Below the pieces are notes generated by a model. It saw nothing but the letters and a program-made list of their open reading frames with translations. It made no database searches and was not told where the DNA came from. This document shows, in pieces, positions 1 through 6,066 of a stretch of DNA of 6,066 nt (position 1 is its first letter; each line of letters begins with the position of its first letter). The position numbers were made by a program, and so were the translations under genes. The stretch lies in NCBI GenBank assembly GCA_934255105.1, contig CAKQNH010000320.1, forward strand, positions 1-6,066, written 5' to 3'. The stretch is from an uncultured Pirellulaceae bacterium (GTDB lineage Bacteria > Planctomycetota > Planctomycetia > Pirellulales > Pirellulaceae).

Positions 1-2903
1 TGAGAAACCAGCCGTCCGAAGCCTTGCAGCGATGTCGTCGGATCGATCAATCCAGACAGCGTAGTGGCGGGCAAGATGGTCAATACGGCGGTGCCAAAGA
101 TGGCAGCGATTTGCGATTTCATGAAGGTCGATATCAGTAGGCCCATGGCTGTGGCGCAGGCTACGTATAGAAACGCGCCGGTCAACAAGGTCAGCAGGCT
201 GCCGCTGAGCGGAACCTTGAAGAGGTAGACGGCCATCGCAATCAACGCGACGCCGTTGACCATGCCGATGACCACGTAGGGGAGTTGTTTACCCAGCAGG
301 AATTCGAGTCGCCGAGTGGGTGTGGCAAAAAAGTTGATGATCGACCCGAGTTCCTTCTCGCGCACAATCGAGAGCGACGTCAACATGGCGGGAATCAACA
401 GCAGCAATAAGGGGATGATGGCGGGTGCCATGGATACCAGACTTTCGACATTGGGGTTGTAGCGAAAACGCACTTCGACCGACGCCGGCGGTGCCGCTGC
501 ATCACGGCCGTACTGTTCGCGAATGCGGCCGGTTAGCCACTGCATGTGCATGCCTTCAACATAGCCTTTGATCGTTTCACCGCGCGTCGGCATGGCGCCG
601 TCTATCCACACTCCCAGTTCGACGCGCTTGCCGCGTTTGATGTCGCGCGCGAAGTTCACTGGGATCTCCAGCGCCATCGTCAGCTCTCCCGACCGCATGC
701 GGTGATCGATGTCGGCGTAGCTGGCCAGCGGCGGACGCTCGATGAAGTAGCGCGAGCCGGCGATGTTTAAGCTGTAGTCGCGACTGAGCGCGGTTTGATC
801 GCGGTCGAGAACGGCGAAGGTCATGTCTTCGACGTCCATCGTGATGCCGTAGCCCATGATGAACATCAGTAGCAGACTGCCCAGTCCGGCCATGGCCAAT
901 CGAATCGGATCGCGGCTGAGCTCTTTGGCTTCGCGATTGGTATAGCTCAGTAGTCGCTGTAAGCTGAAGAATCGCTGGGTGGGATCGGTTGATGATTGCT
1001 CTGCTGAGGATGCTGTTGAGTTTTGGCCTGAAACCAACTGTCGTGTTTCAACGTCGCTCTTTTTTGCACTCTCCTCCTGTGCAGTAGGTTCTCGGGGAGA
1101 GTCGTGAGGTATGAGCGGAGAGGGGGGGCAAGCCCTCCCCGCTCGCATTACTCGCGACCCTCCCGCACGCGGGAGGGTACCTTGCGACGGTTGTGTTTGG
1201 TCTGATGATAGAAATTCTGTGTCGGAGATGGGGGATAAATCAGTGTCTTTTGGGATGGCTGAGGGGAGGTCGGAGGGGGAGGAAGTACCGACGGGGAGCG
1301 TCGGGGTATGTTGAGGGGGAAGACCGACGCGGAGCGTCGGGCCACTTTGGGCAATCTTCTTCTCTGAGGCGACGGCGTCTTCGAGATAGCCGATGAAGGC
1401 GTCTTCCAACGAGTCTGCACCACGATCTTCCGTCAGTTTTTCGGGGGTGGCGCTGACGAGTACTTTGCCGGCGTGCATCAGCGAAATGCGATCGCAGCGG
1501 GCGGCTTCATTGACAAAGTGCGTCGAGATAAAGATCGTCACTTGGTCGCGCCGCGAGAGTTCGACGAGCAGTTGCCAGAACGAATCGCGGGCCACCGGAT
1601 CCACGCCGCTGGTCGGTTCGTCCAGGATCAGCAGATCGGGCTGGTGAATGAGCGCTACGGCTAGCGACAAGCGTTGGCGCTGTCCCAGCGGCAACGAGTC
1701 GGGCAAGGAGTCGATAATGTCTGTCAGTCCGAATCGCTCGGCCGACTGGCGAACTCGGCCAGGGATCTCATCGGCGGCGACTTCGAACAAGCGGGCGTGC
1801 AGGACCAAGTTTTGGCGCACTGTTAACTCAGAATACAGCGAGAAGGCTTGCGACATGTAGCCGATGCGATGTCGAGTCTTCATGTCGTTGGCGTCGACCG
1901 CTTTTCCCAACAGCCAAGCTTCGCCTTCGCTGGCGGGGAGCAGGCCGGTCAGGATCTTCATCGTGGTCGACTTGCCGCAGCCGTTGGAACCTAGAAAGCC
2001 GAAGATCTCGCCGCGCTCGATGCGAAAGGTCACGCTATCCACGGCTGTAAAGTCGCCGAAGCGCTTGGTCAGGTCCTTGGCTTCAATGGCAATTTCGCCA
2101 CTGCCAGCCACTCGTTTGGGAATCACCACTTCCTGATGTCCGGCTCGCTTTGCCTCTGGCAAGAGCTCGATGAAAGCTTCTTCCAACGAGTCGGTCTCGG
2201 TGCGCTGCAGCAGTTCTTGAGGCGTGCCTTGATCGAGTATGCGCCCGTCGTCCATGGCGATCAGCCAGTCGAACTGTGCAGCTTCGTCCATGTATGCAGT
2301 GGCTACCAGCACGCTCATGCCGGATTGCTTGCTCCGGATTTCATCGATCAATTCCCAGAACTGTCGTCTGGCTAATGGGTCGACTCCCGTGGTCGGTTCA
2401 TCCAGGATCAACAACTGAGGGTCATGAATTAGCGCACAGCAAAGCCCCAGCTTTTGTTTCATGCCGCCGGAGAGCTTGCCGGCTGGTCGATCTGCGAAGG
2501 GGGACATTTCCGTAGCCGCCAACAGATCGTCGATGCGGCGCTGGCGCTCCTGGCGATTATGCCCGAACAAGCGTCCAAAGAAGTCGACATTTTCATACAC
2601 GGAGAGCGTGGCGTAGAGATTCTTGCCCAAGCCTTGTGGCATGTAGGCGATCTGAGGGCCGATGCGCATGCGATGGTCGGCTTGAGCGATATCGCCTCCG
2701 AAGACCGTGATGTTGCCGGTTTGAATTTGGCGGACGCCGGCGACTAGCGATAGCAGCGTCGATTTGCCGACGCCATCGGGGCCGATCAGTCCAACCATCT
2801 TACCGGCGGGTAGCAGGAGGTCGATGGCGTCGAGCGCGATTGTGTCACCGTAGCGCATGGTGACGCCGCTCAGTTGTGCGACAGTTGTCTGCGTCATACT
2901 CAT
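1..2903 (-). CDS. rbbA: RbbA-type ABC transporter fusion (ATPase-ATPase-ABC-2 permease), C-terminus cut by window edge
   Basis: This is one continuous frame of 967 codons read leftwards without a stop, running off the left edge. NBD1 has Walker [10 protein letters not shown] (41-49), signature LSGGMKQ (144-150), Walker B ending D168-E169, and Ala203 in the H-loop. NBD2 has GSNGCGKST (305-313), a non-canonical signature LPLGQRQ (404-410), Walker B D428-E429 and H-loop His462. A repeat-rich linker (about 509-642) leads to the ABC-2 domain: TM1 about 669-687, a large extracytoplasmic loop, then TM segments from about 825, including [11 protein letters not shown] from residue 848. Order and sequence match Escherichia coli RbbA/YhiH (about 911 aa) as I recall it, so about 55 C-terminal residues are missing. 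RbbA was named for ribosome-associated ATPase activity, but its architecture is that of an exporter. The start at 2903 overlaps the adaptor gene's stop (ATGA), implying translational coupling; a second in-frame ATG lies at 2897. The substrate is unknown. Confidence 0.95.
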   Translation of the reverse strand, partial: MSMTQTTVAQLSGVTMRYGDTIALDAIDLLLPAGKMVGLIGPDGVGKSTLLSLVAGVRQIQTGNITVFGGDIAQADHRMRIGPQIAYMPQGLGKNLYATLSVYENVDFFGRLFGHNRQERQRRIDDLLAATEMSPFADRPAGKLSGGMKQKLGLCCALIHDPQLLILDEPTTGVDPLARRQFWELIDEIRSKQSGMSVLVATAYMDEAAQFDWLIAMDDGRILDQGTPQELLQRTETDSLEEAFIELLPEAKRAGHQEVVIPKRVAGSGEIAIEAKDLTKRFGDFTAVDSVTFRIERGEIFGFLGSNGCGKSTTMKILTGLLPASEGEAWLLGKAVDANDMKTRHRIGYMSQAFSLYSELTVRQNLVLHARLFEVAADEIPGRVRQSAERFGLTDIIDSLPDSLPLGQRQRLSLAVALIHQPDLLILDEPTSGVDPVARDSFWQLLVELSRRDQVTIFISTHFVNEAARCDRISLMHAGKVLVSATPEKLTEDRGADSLEDAFIGYLEDAVASEKKIAQSGPTLRVGLPPQHTPTLPVGTSSPSDLPSAIPKDTDLSPISDTEFLSSDQTQPSQGTLPRAGGSRVMRAGRACPPSPLIPHDSPREPTAQEESAKKSDVETRQLVSGQNSTASSAEQSSTDPTQRFFSLQRLLSYTNREAKELSRDPIRLAMAGLGSLLLMFIMGYGITMDVEDMTFAVLDRDQTALSRDYSLNIAGSRYFIERPPLASYADIDHRMRSGELTMALEIPVNFARDIKRGKRVELGVWIDGAMPTRGETIKGYVEGMHMQWLTGRIREQYGRDAAAPPASVEVRFRYNPNVESLVSMAPAIIPLLLLLIPAMLTSLSIVREKELGSIINFFATPTRRLEFLLGKQLPYVVIGMVNGVALIAMAVYLFKVPLSGSLLTLLTGAFLYVACATAMGLLISTFMKSQIAAIFGTAVLTILPATTLSGLIDPTTSLQGFGRLVS
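1085..1380 (-). repeat. Palindrome-rich in-frame segment coding the RbbA inter-domain linker
   Basis: This stretch lies inside rbbA and encodes most of a low-complexity Pro/Ser/Thr-rich linker between NBD2 and the membrane domain. It holds a perfect 9-bp inverted repeat with a four-base loop (1157-1178), and two GC-rich palindromes of the form CCGACG-GGGAG-CGTCGG (1288-1304) and CCGACGC-GGA-GCGTCGG (1324-1340). It also holds an imperfect G-run/C-run inverted pair around 1115-1143. The two CCGACG palindromes sit 36 bases apart, each preceded by GAGGGGGA, so they form an imperfect direct repeat. At protein level this gives PTLRVG and PTLPVG. Such palindromes normally lie between genes; here they stay in frame. 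That they are inserted mobile or REP-like repeats is inference. Confidence 0.65.
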
Positions 2904-3964
2904 TGAGGCAACTTGACCTCGAGGTTGGCGGGCCAGTCGACGTCTTCGCTCAGTCGCACGTAGGCCATTCCCGGCAAACCCGTCTTAACGCTACGGACGT
3001 ACTCTTTCAGCAGGTCGGGGTCGATGCGGGCCTTGATACGAAACATCAGCTTCTGCCGCTCATCAGCCGTCTCGACAGTCTTGGGGGTGAACTGAGCCAC
3101 ATCGGCCACGTAGGTCGCTTTAGCGGGTATGACATATTGCGGCGCGGCGTCCAAGATAATCCGCACATCGGTATTCAATTTCACTCTGCCCGCTTGCTCG
3201 GTGGGGAGAAAGAAAGTCATGTAGACGTCCCCCAGGTCGACCATGTTCAGCACCTTGCCGCCACCCCCTAGAACTTCGCCGGGCTCGGCGATGCGATACT
3301 GCACGCGACCATCGCGAGGCGCCTTGAGCGTGCCGTCGGCGATGTCCGCTTCGAAGCGTTGGATGGTCGCCTCGGCTACCACCACGCTCGATTCTGCTTG
3401 AATGACTTGCGACTTTGCGTTGGCGATGGCAGCATCGCTAGCGGCGACTTCGGCTTGGGCGGCGCTTATTGCGGCCTCGGCTTTGTAGAATTCAGCGCGG
3501 GTGGTCTCCGCTTCCTCTTGCGAGACGGCATTGGTCTTGAGCAGCGCTGCAGAGCGATCTGCATTGCTTCGCGCCAGCGCCAGTTCGGCATCGCGCTGCC
3601 GCACGACGGCTTCTGCCGCTGCCTTGTTGCTCTCGCGTTGGCGAACGCTGCTCTGAGCGGCTTCGATGGCGGTGTGCGCGCGGGCGAGCTCCGCTTGAGC
3701 TTGCTTGAGCTGTGCTTCGAGCACATCGGTGTTCATCCGAGCGACTTCTTGTCCGGCGGTCACGAAGTCCCCCTCGCGTGCCATCACATCATCCAGACGG
3801 CCCGCGATCTTGGCCGCCAAGTCGATCTCGACCGCTTCGATGCGGCCGTTGCTGGCAGCGATTCCCTCGGGGAGCGGTTCAGGCTGGCTGCGCAGCCAAT
3901 AGTAGTACCCACCGCCGGCTGCAGCGACAAGTAGAACGGGCCATAGTAGAGACTTCAGTTTCAT
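2900..3964 (-). CDS. yhiI: HlyD-family membrane-fusion (periplasmic adaptor) protein, YhiI-like
   Basis: This 354-residue protein is the adaptor of an ABC export system. It would be anchored in the inner membrane and link the transporter to an outer-membrane channel. An N-terminal membrane anchor spans about residues 5-24, with no lipobox cysteine. Next come the first half of the lipoyl-like domain (about 36-82, with [19 protein letters not shown]), a long Ala/Gln/Glu-rich coiled-coil hairpin (about 82-208), the second lipoyl half ([18 protein letters not shown], 215-232) and a beta-barrel region (about 246-345). It ends in LEVKLPQ. Length and motifs, including [11 protein letters not shown] (249-259) and [14 protein letters not shown] (290-303), agree closely with enterobacterial YhiI (about 355 aa, from memory). 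The start is supported by a TGAGGA ribosome-binding site six bases upstream. It is the first gene of an operon with rbbA; the four-base overlap argues for a shared transcript and a shared complex. Confidence 0.95.
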   Translation of the reverse strand: MKLKSLLWPVLLVAAAGGGYYYWLRSQPEPLPEGIAASNGRIEAVEIDLAAKIAGRLDDVMAREGDFVTAGQEVARMNTDVLEAQLKQAQAELARAHTAIEAAQSSVRQRESNKAAAEAVVRQRDAELALARSNADRSAALLKTNAVSQEEAETTRAEFYKAEAAISAAQAEVAASDAAIANAKSQVIQAESSVVVAEATIQRFEADIADGTLKAPRDGRVQYRIAEPGEVLGGGGKVLNMVDLGDVYMTFFLPTEQAGRVKLNTDVRIILDAAPQYVIPAKATYVADVAQFTPKTVETADERQKLMFRIKARIDPDLLKEYVRSVKTGLPGMAYVRLSEDVDWPANLEVKLPQ

Positions 3965-3970
3965 CGGGTA

Positions 3971-3976
3971 TCCTCA
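3971..3976 (-). promoter_or_regulatory. Ribosome-binding site of the yhiI-like gene
   Basis: On the minus strand TGAGGA lies six bases before the ATG at 3964-3962, which fixes the start of the adaptor gene. Further upstream on the same strand the hexamer TATACT (4025-4020) is a possible -10 box, but I see no good -35 partner, so I do not call a promoter. Confidence 0.6.
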
Positions 3977-4070
3977 AAATGCTCCGAGATAATAAATGCT
4001 TGGAGCTGTAAACGATGTCAGTATATGCAAGTTGCTGGTCGCTGAAGCTTGCTGTGCTTGGTTCTGCTTT

Positions 4071-4277
4071 AACCCGGATTATTCATAACTCGCAGTATCA
4101 TCAGGGAGGTTTGACTGCTGCATGTGCCGTCGACTCCGCAGGCCGCGAAAGCGGGTAGGCATATGAGCTCCGCCTGTTAATCAGTTCGCTTTGAGCATTG
4201 CGGCCTGCTGCGGCTCGGCGTTAAACGATTTCATTGAGTCGACGCCAATTGTTTAACACTCATGAATAATCCGGGTT
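4071..4277. repeat. 207-bp MITE-like element with perfect 16-bp terminal inverted repeats
   Basis: The left end AACCCGGATTATTCAT (4071-4086) is the exact reverse complement of the right end (4262-4277). Inside, a second pair of arms, GCAGGCCGC (4138-4146) and GCGGCCTGC (4200-4208), plus GTTAAAC/GTTTAAC near the right end, suggest that the whole unit can fold on itself. There is no coding potential of note and no transposase, so it would be a non-autonomous element. A clear target-site duplication is not visible; the flanks are TT on the left and TA on the right. That it is mobile is inference from its structure. Confidence 0.6.
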
Positions 4278-4292
4278 TACCCGCGAGGCGGT

Positions 4293-4450
4293 GGCAGGTG
4301 CTAGCCTGGGATGCTAATCCTAGGAATGAGAAAAGATCGGCTCGAAAAGTCGCAAAGCGACGACAGGTAGCACGCCTATCGCCCCTCCAGGGCTTTCGCT
4401 GGTCAGCGGTTTACCACACCTGGGATTGGCATCCCAGGCTATCACCTGCC
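4293..4450. repeat. 158-bp hairpin element with 32-bp near-perfect inverted arms
   Basis: The left arm (4293-4324, beginning GGCAGGTGCTAGCCTGGGAT) and the right arm (4419-4450) are reverse complements at 29 of 32 positions. Two of the three mismatches would be G.U pairs in a plus-strand RNA. The interior holds small hairpins, GTCGC-AAA-GCGAC (4349-4361) and GCCC...GGGC (4381-4393). The core, with AGTCGCAAAGCGACG and CGCCCCTCCAGGGC, resembles a dispersed repeat I recall from Rhodopirellula-type genomes. It starts 15 bases after the 207-bp element ends. A 64-codon open frame over it (4262-4456) is judged spurious. Confidence 0.6.
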
Positions 4451-4645
4451 GTTTAATCCGCTTGTCAATAACGAGGTTTTAGAAGCCCAGTCTAACGTCA
4501 TGCGGTTGATAATGCTGCTCCCAACAACTTGTTGTGGCTTGCTTAGCTCAAGATTCGTTAGAGCAGATGCCGTGCCGGTCGCAATGGAAAAGTCTACGGC
4601 ACCGAATTTGCAACTCATCGAAGCATCGCGAGAAAAATTGCTGTC

Positions 4646-4709
4646 GTAGCCGAAGTCGCCAGACTTGAAACGCCAGTTGAATAATCCAAAGTCTGGCGAC
4701 TTCGGCTAC
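4646..4709. repeat. Perfect 21-bp inverted repeat around a 22-base loop
   Basis: Bases 4646-4666 (beginning GTAGCCGAAGTCGCC) are exactly reverse-complementary to 4689-4709 (ending GGCGACTTCGGCTAC), with 22 bases between. The stem is far longer than a usual terminator and has no T-run on either side. No gene ends into it except a doubtful small frame. It therefore looks like a dispersed palindromic repeat rather than a terminator. The same motif is one I associate with planctomycete intergenic DNA, from memory only. Confidence 0.7.
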
Positions 4710-4806
4710 CCATGCTTCATGACAGTAGTTTATGGCCCGATGCTAAAGCGTGTTCGTTGCAGCGTGCGGACGAGTGCGTGCAGGCCGGCATTTTAATTTC
4801 GCTTAT

Positions 4807-4813
4807 GGAGGAG
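4807..4813 (+). promoter_or_regulatory. Ribosome-binding site deciding the stress-protein start
   Basis: GGAGGAG lies six bases before the ATG at 4820. It selects that codon over the in-frame ATG at 4805, which would overlap the site, and over the upstream ATG at 4712, which has no such site and abuts the 21-bp inverted repeat. Confidence 0.8.
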
Positions 4814-4819
4814 AGTGTA

Positions 4820-5743
4820 ATGAAGATTTTATTGCCCGTTGATGGTTCAAACGCGGCTAATGAGGCGGTGAGCTTTGTACGCACGCTCGCGCAGAGTAAT
4901 CCTGTCGATGTGATTGTGCTGAAGGTCTCGCGTGCGCCGGTGCAGCATACGAACGAGCCTTGGACTTCCGAGTGGACTGAGCATGAGAGCCAGCACGCCG
5001 AGAAAGTTCTGGAGAGAGTCAAGCAGAAGTTGGAGGCAGATTGCCAATCGGTTTTAACCATTCACGGAGCTGGCTCGGTAGTGCCCTGCATCATCGATCA
5101 TGCCAAAGAGTCGAAAGTGGATTTGATCGTAATTGGAGCCAAGGGGCTGTCGGCCACACAGCGCGCGGTATTGGGGAGCGTGACGGACACCGTGGCGACG
5201 CGGGCTGAATGTTCCGTGGTCGTAGTTCGCCCAGGCCGTGCAAAGAAGCAGTTGTTGGATCGGATTCTGTTTGCCTTTGATAAATCGGTCGCTTCGCGCG
5301 AAGCGGCCAAGGAAGTGATGAATCTGAAGCTGGAGCGCGACACGCGGTTGAGCGTAGTCAGCGTTGCCCAGAGTCCGCGCGTCTTCCTCGAGGACGGACC
5401 TGTACCTTCGTCGATCCCGTTGACCCCCGAGCAGATCGCGCCGGTCAGTGAGGCCGCCGATCGGATGGCCAGCCACATTGCCGAACGTTTTCCTCAGACA
5501 GCTTCTCACACACCCGTGGCCGATCACGTCGGCGATGCGATCATCGAAGCTGCGGAAAAAGAGGGGGTGGATCTGGTCGTCGTGGGCGATACCGGGCACA
5601 ATCGCCTGGGGGAATACTTCTTGGGAAGCACCTCCAGGCATGTCCTGCGCCACGCCGCCTGCAGCGTTTGGATTTCGCGACGCTACAGACAGCCCACCGG
5701 TGATTCAAAGCAGCAGGCCGCGGGTGCCGCCGCCATGGAATGA
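4820..5743 (+). CDS. Tandem-domain universal stress protein (UspA family)
   Basis: This is a 307-residue cytoplasmic protein with two UspA domains in tandem; single-domain members are about 140-150 residues. Domain 1 (about 1-139) opens with MKILLPVDGS, with Asp8 at the usual nucleotide-contacting position. It carries the ATP-binding motif G-2x-G-9x-G-S at G106, G109, G119 and S120, then the CSVVVVRPG strand. Domain 2 (about 146-287) opens with RILFAFDKS (Asp154) and repeats the motif at G256, G259, G269 and S270, then CSVWI. Both sites therefore look able to bind ATP. The last 20 residues are a hydrophilic, Ala-rich tail. The start at 4820 is chosen from the strong ribosome-binding site and because the family's N-terminal beta strand begins there. 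The protein is probably a stress or energy-state sensor; its specific role cannot be read from sequence. It is monocistronic as far as visible and diverges from the export operon. Confidence 0.93.
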   Translation: MKILLPVDGSNAANEAVSFVRTLAQSNPVDVIVLKVSRAPVQHTNEPWTSEWTEHESQHAEKVLERVKQKLEADCQSVLTIHGAGSVVPCIIDHAKESKVDLIVIGAKGLSATQRAVLGSVTDTVATRAECSVVVVRPGRAKKQLLDRILFAFDKSVASREAAKEVMNLKLERDTRLSVVSVAQSPRVFLEDGPVPSSIPLTPEQIAPVSEAADRMASHIAERFPQTASHTPVADHVGDAIIEAAEKEGVDLVVVGDTGHNRLGEYFLGSTSRHVLRHAACSVWISRRYRQPTGDSKQQAAGAAAME

Positions 5744-5907
5744 TAGAGGGCACTTTGCCGCAGAGCAACTCTGGACCGTTTAGGCTGCTACCGCTGCACA
5801 GCTACAGCCGAAAGCTACGACAAGTCCCAGCAGTCCAAGTTTGCTCTTCCGCCATCTAAAGGCAGCTTCACTGCCAGAGCTGGCTTTCGCGCAAGTCATC
5901 GACGAGG

Positions 5908-5947
5908 GGAAGTTTGCGCTGCCGAGCGGAAGTTTGCGCTGCCGAGC
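5908..5947. repeat. Two perfect tandem copies of a 20-bp unit
   Basis: The unit GGAAGTTTGCGCTGCCGAGC occurs at 5908-5927 and immediately again at 5928-5947 without a mismatch. The unit is not a multiple of three, and it lies outside any gene I accept. It is best read as a recent slippage or duplication event. Confidence 0.9.
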
Positions 5948-6025
5948 GTCAAGTAGAGTTGTCGTTAGATCAGTTTGAAATGTGGCATGCACATTATCTG
6001 GCTTGCAATTTGCATGCGATAGTCG

Positions 6026-6045
6026 CTGATCGCTCCGCCGATCAG
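6026..6045. repeat. Short hairpin CTGATCG-N6-CGATCAG
   Basis: A perfect 7-bp stem (6026-6032 with 6039-6045) closes a six-base loop. A further AGTCG (6021-6025) / CGACT (6055-6059) pair could extend it past a nine-base bulge. No T-run follows, so a terminator is not supported. Confidence 0.4.
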
Positions 6046-6066
6046 ATGCTTGGGCGACTCCTGTGT

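Larger units (their letters stand above)
3965..4819. other. Divergent intergenic region made largely of inverted-repeat elements
   Basis: About 855 bases separate the leftward adaptor gene and the rightward stress-protein gene. Both promoters must lie here, but I find no convincing paired -35/-10 for either. Three separate inverted-repeat structures (4071-4277, 4293-4450, 4646-4709) occupy about half of it. The remainder is about 100 bases of adaptor-gene leader, a stretch at 4451-4645 containing only an unassigned 49-codon frame, and about 110 bases of leader before the stress-protein start. Confidence 0.7.
5744..6066. other. Non-coding stretch after the stress-protein gene
   Basis: About 320 bases have no frame I can support as a gene. 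They hold a weak CAGAG-CAA-CTCTG stem (5761-5773) without a T-run, which is a poor terminator candidate. They also hold a 20-bp tandem duplication and a small hairpin near the right edge. Any downstream gene starts outside the window. Confidence 0.6.

Noticed and set aside
1111..1423. Short frames on both strands around the linker (plus 1111-1314 and 1193-1396, minus 1148-1423)
   Set aside because: They lie in other frames of the GC-rich linker of rbbA, which is itself continuous here; their composition reflects the palindromes.
3359..3934. 191-codon plus-strand frame
   Set aside because: It is antisense to the well-supported HlyD/YhiI-type gene, whose product shows clear family motifs along its full length.
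4262..4456. 64-codon plus-strand open frame across the hairpin element
   Set aside because: It lies on the right end of one repeat and the whole of another; its Arg-rich composition follows from the palindromes, and it has no ribosome-binding site.
4646..4709. The 21-bp inverted repeat as a transcription terminator
   Set aside because: No T-run on either strand, and the genes on both sides are transcribed away from it.
4071..4709. CRISPR array
   Set aside because: The repeats are inverted pairs of different sequences, not regularly spaced direct repeats.
4712..4819. N-terminal 36-residue extension of the stress protein from ATG 4712
   Set aside because: It has no homology to the UspA fold, no ribosome-binding site, and begins at the edge of a 21-bp inverted repeat; the ATG at 4820 has a strong GGAGGAG site and starts the family's first strand.
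5054..5653. 199-codon minus-strand frame
   Set aside because: It is antisense to the tandem stress protein; the plus-strand product contains two full UspA motifs.
5780..5992. 70-codon minus-strand frame with a hydrophobic C-terminus
   Set aside because: It starts with GTG without a ribosome-binding site, runs through the out-of-phase 20-bp duplication, and resembles no family I know.

Overview
The window looks like chromosomal DNA of a Gram-negative-type bacterium, moderately GC-rich. I favour a planctomycete of the Pirellula/Rhodopirellula type. The reason is the style of the repeats: short GC-rich palindromes and small hairpin elements of a kind I remember from those genomes. This is recall rather than a search result, so it is tentative. 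There are three recognisable genes and two non-coding stretches.

Left half (1-3964, minus strand): a two-gene operon that closely resembles the yhiI-rbbA part of the enterobacterial yhiI-rbbA(yhiH)-yhhJ locus. The promoter-proximal gene (3964-2900) encodes a 354-residue membrane-fusion/HlyD-type adaptor. Its stop codon overlaps by four bases (ATGA) the start of a very large gene (2903 to beyond base 1). That gene encodes a single polypeptide with two ABC ATPase domains followed by an ABC-2 type membrane domain, the RbbA architecture. It is open at the left edge and lacks roughly its last 55 residues. The reading frame is unbroken for all 967 codons seen. Between ATPase domain 2 and the membrane domain it carries a linker of about 134 residues. 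The linker DNA holds several palindromes and a direct repeat, as if intergenic-type repeats had been absorbed in frame.

Centre (3965-4819): a long divergent intergenic region built largely of repeats. A 207-bp element is bounded by a perfect 16-bp inverted repeat. A 158-bp element has 32-bp near-perfect inverted arms. A 64-bp structure is made of a perfect 21-bp inverted repeat. Between the last two lies an unassigned open frame of 49 codons.

Right (4820-6066, plus strand): a 307-residue tandem universal stress protein with two intact nucleotide-binding motifs. It is followed by about 320 bases with no convincing gene but with a 20-bp perfect tandem duplication and a small hairpin.

Functionally, the adaptor and the ABC fusion would form one envelope export/efflux assembly (adaptor, ATPases and half of the permease), with a YhhJ-like permease expected beyond the left edge. 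The stress protein is transcribed away from it and need not share a pathway.
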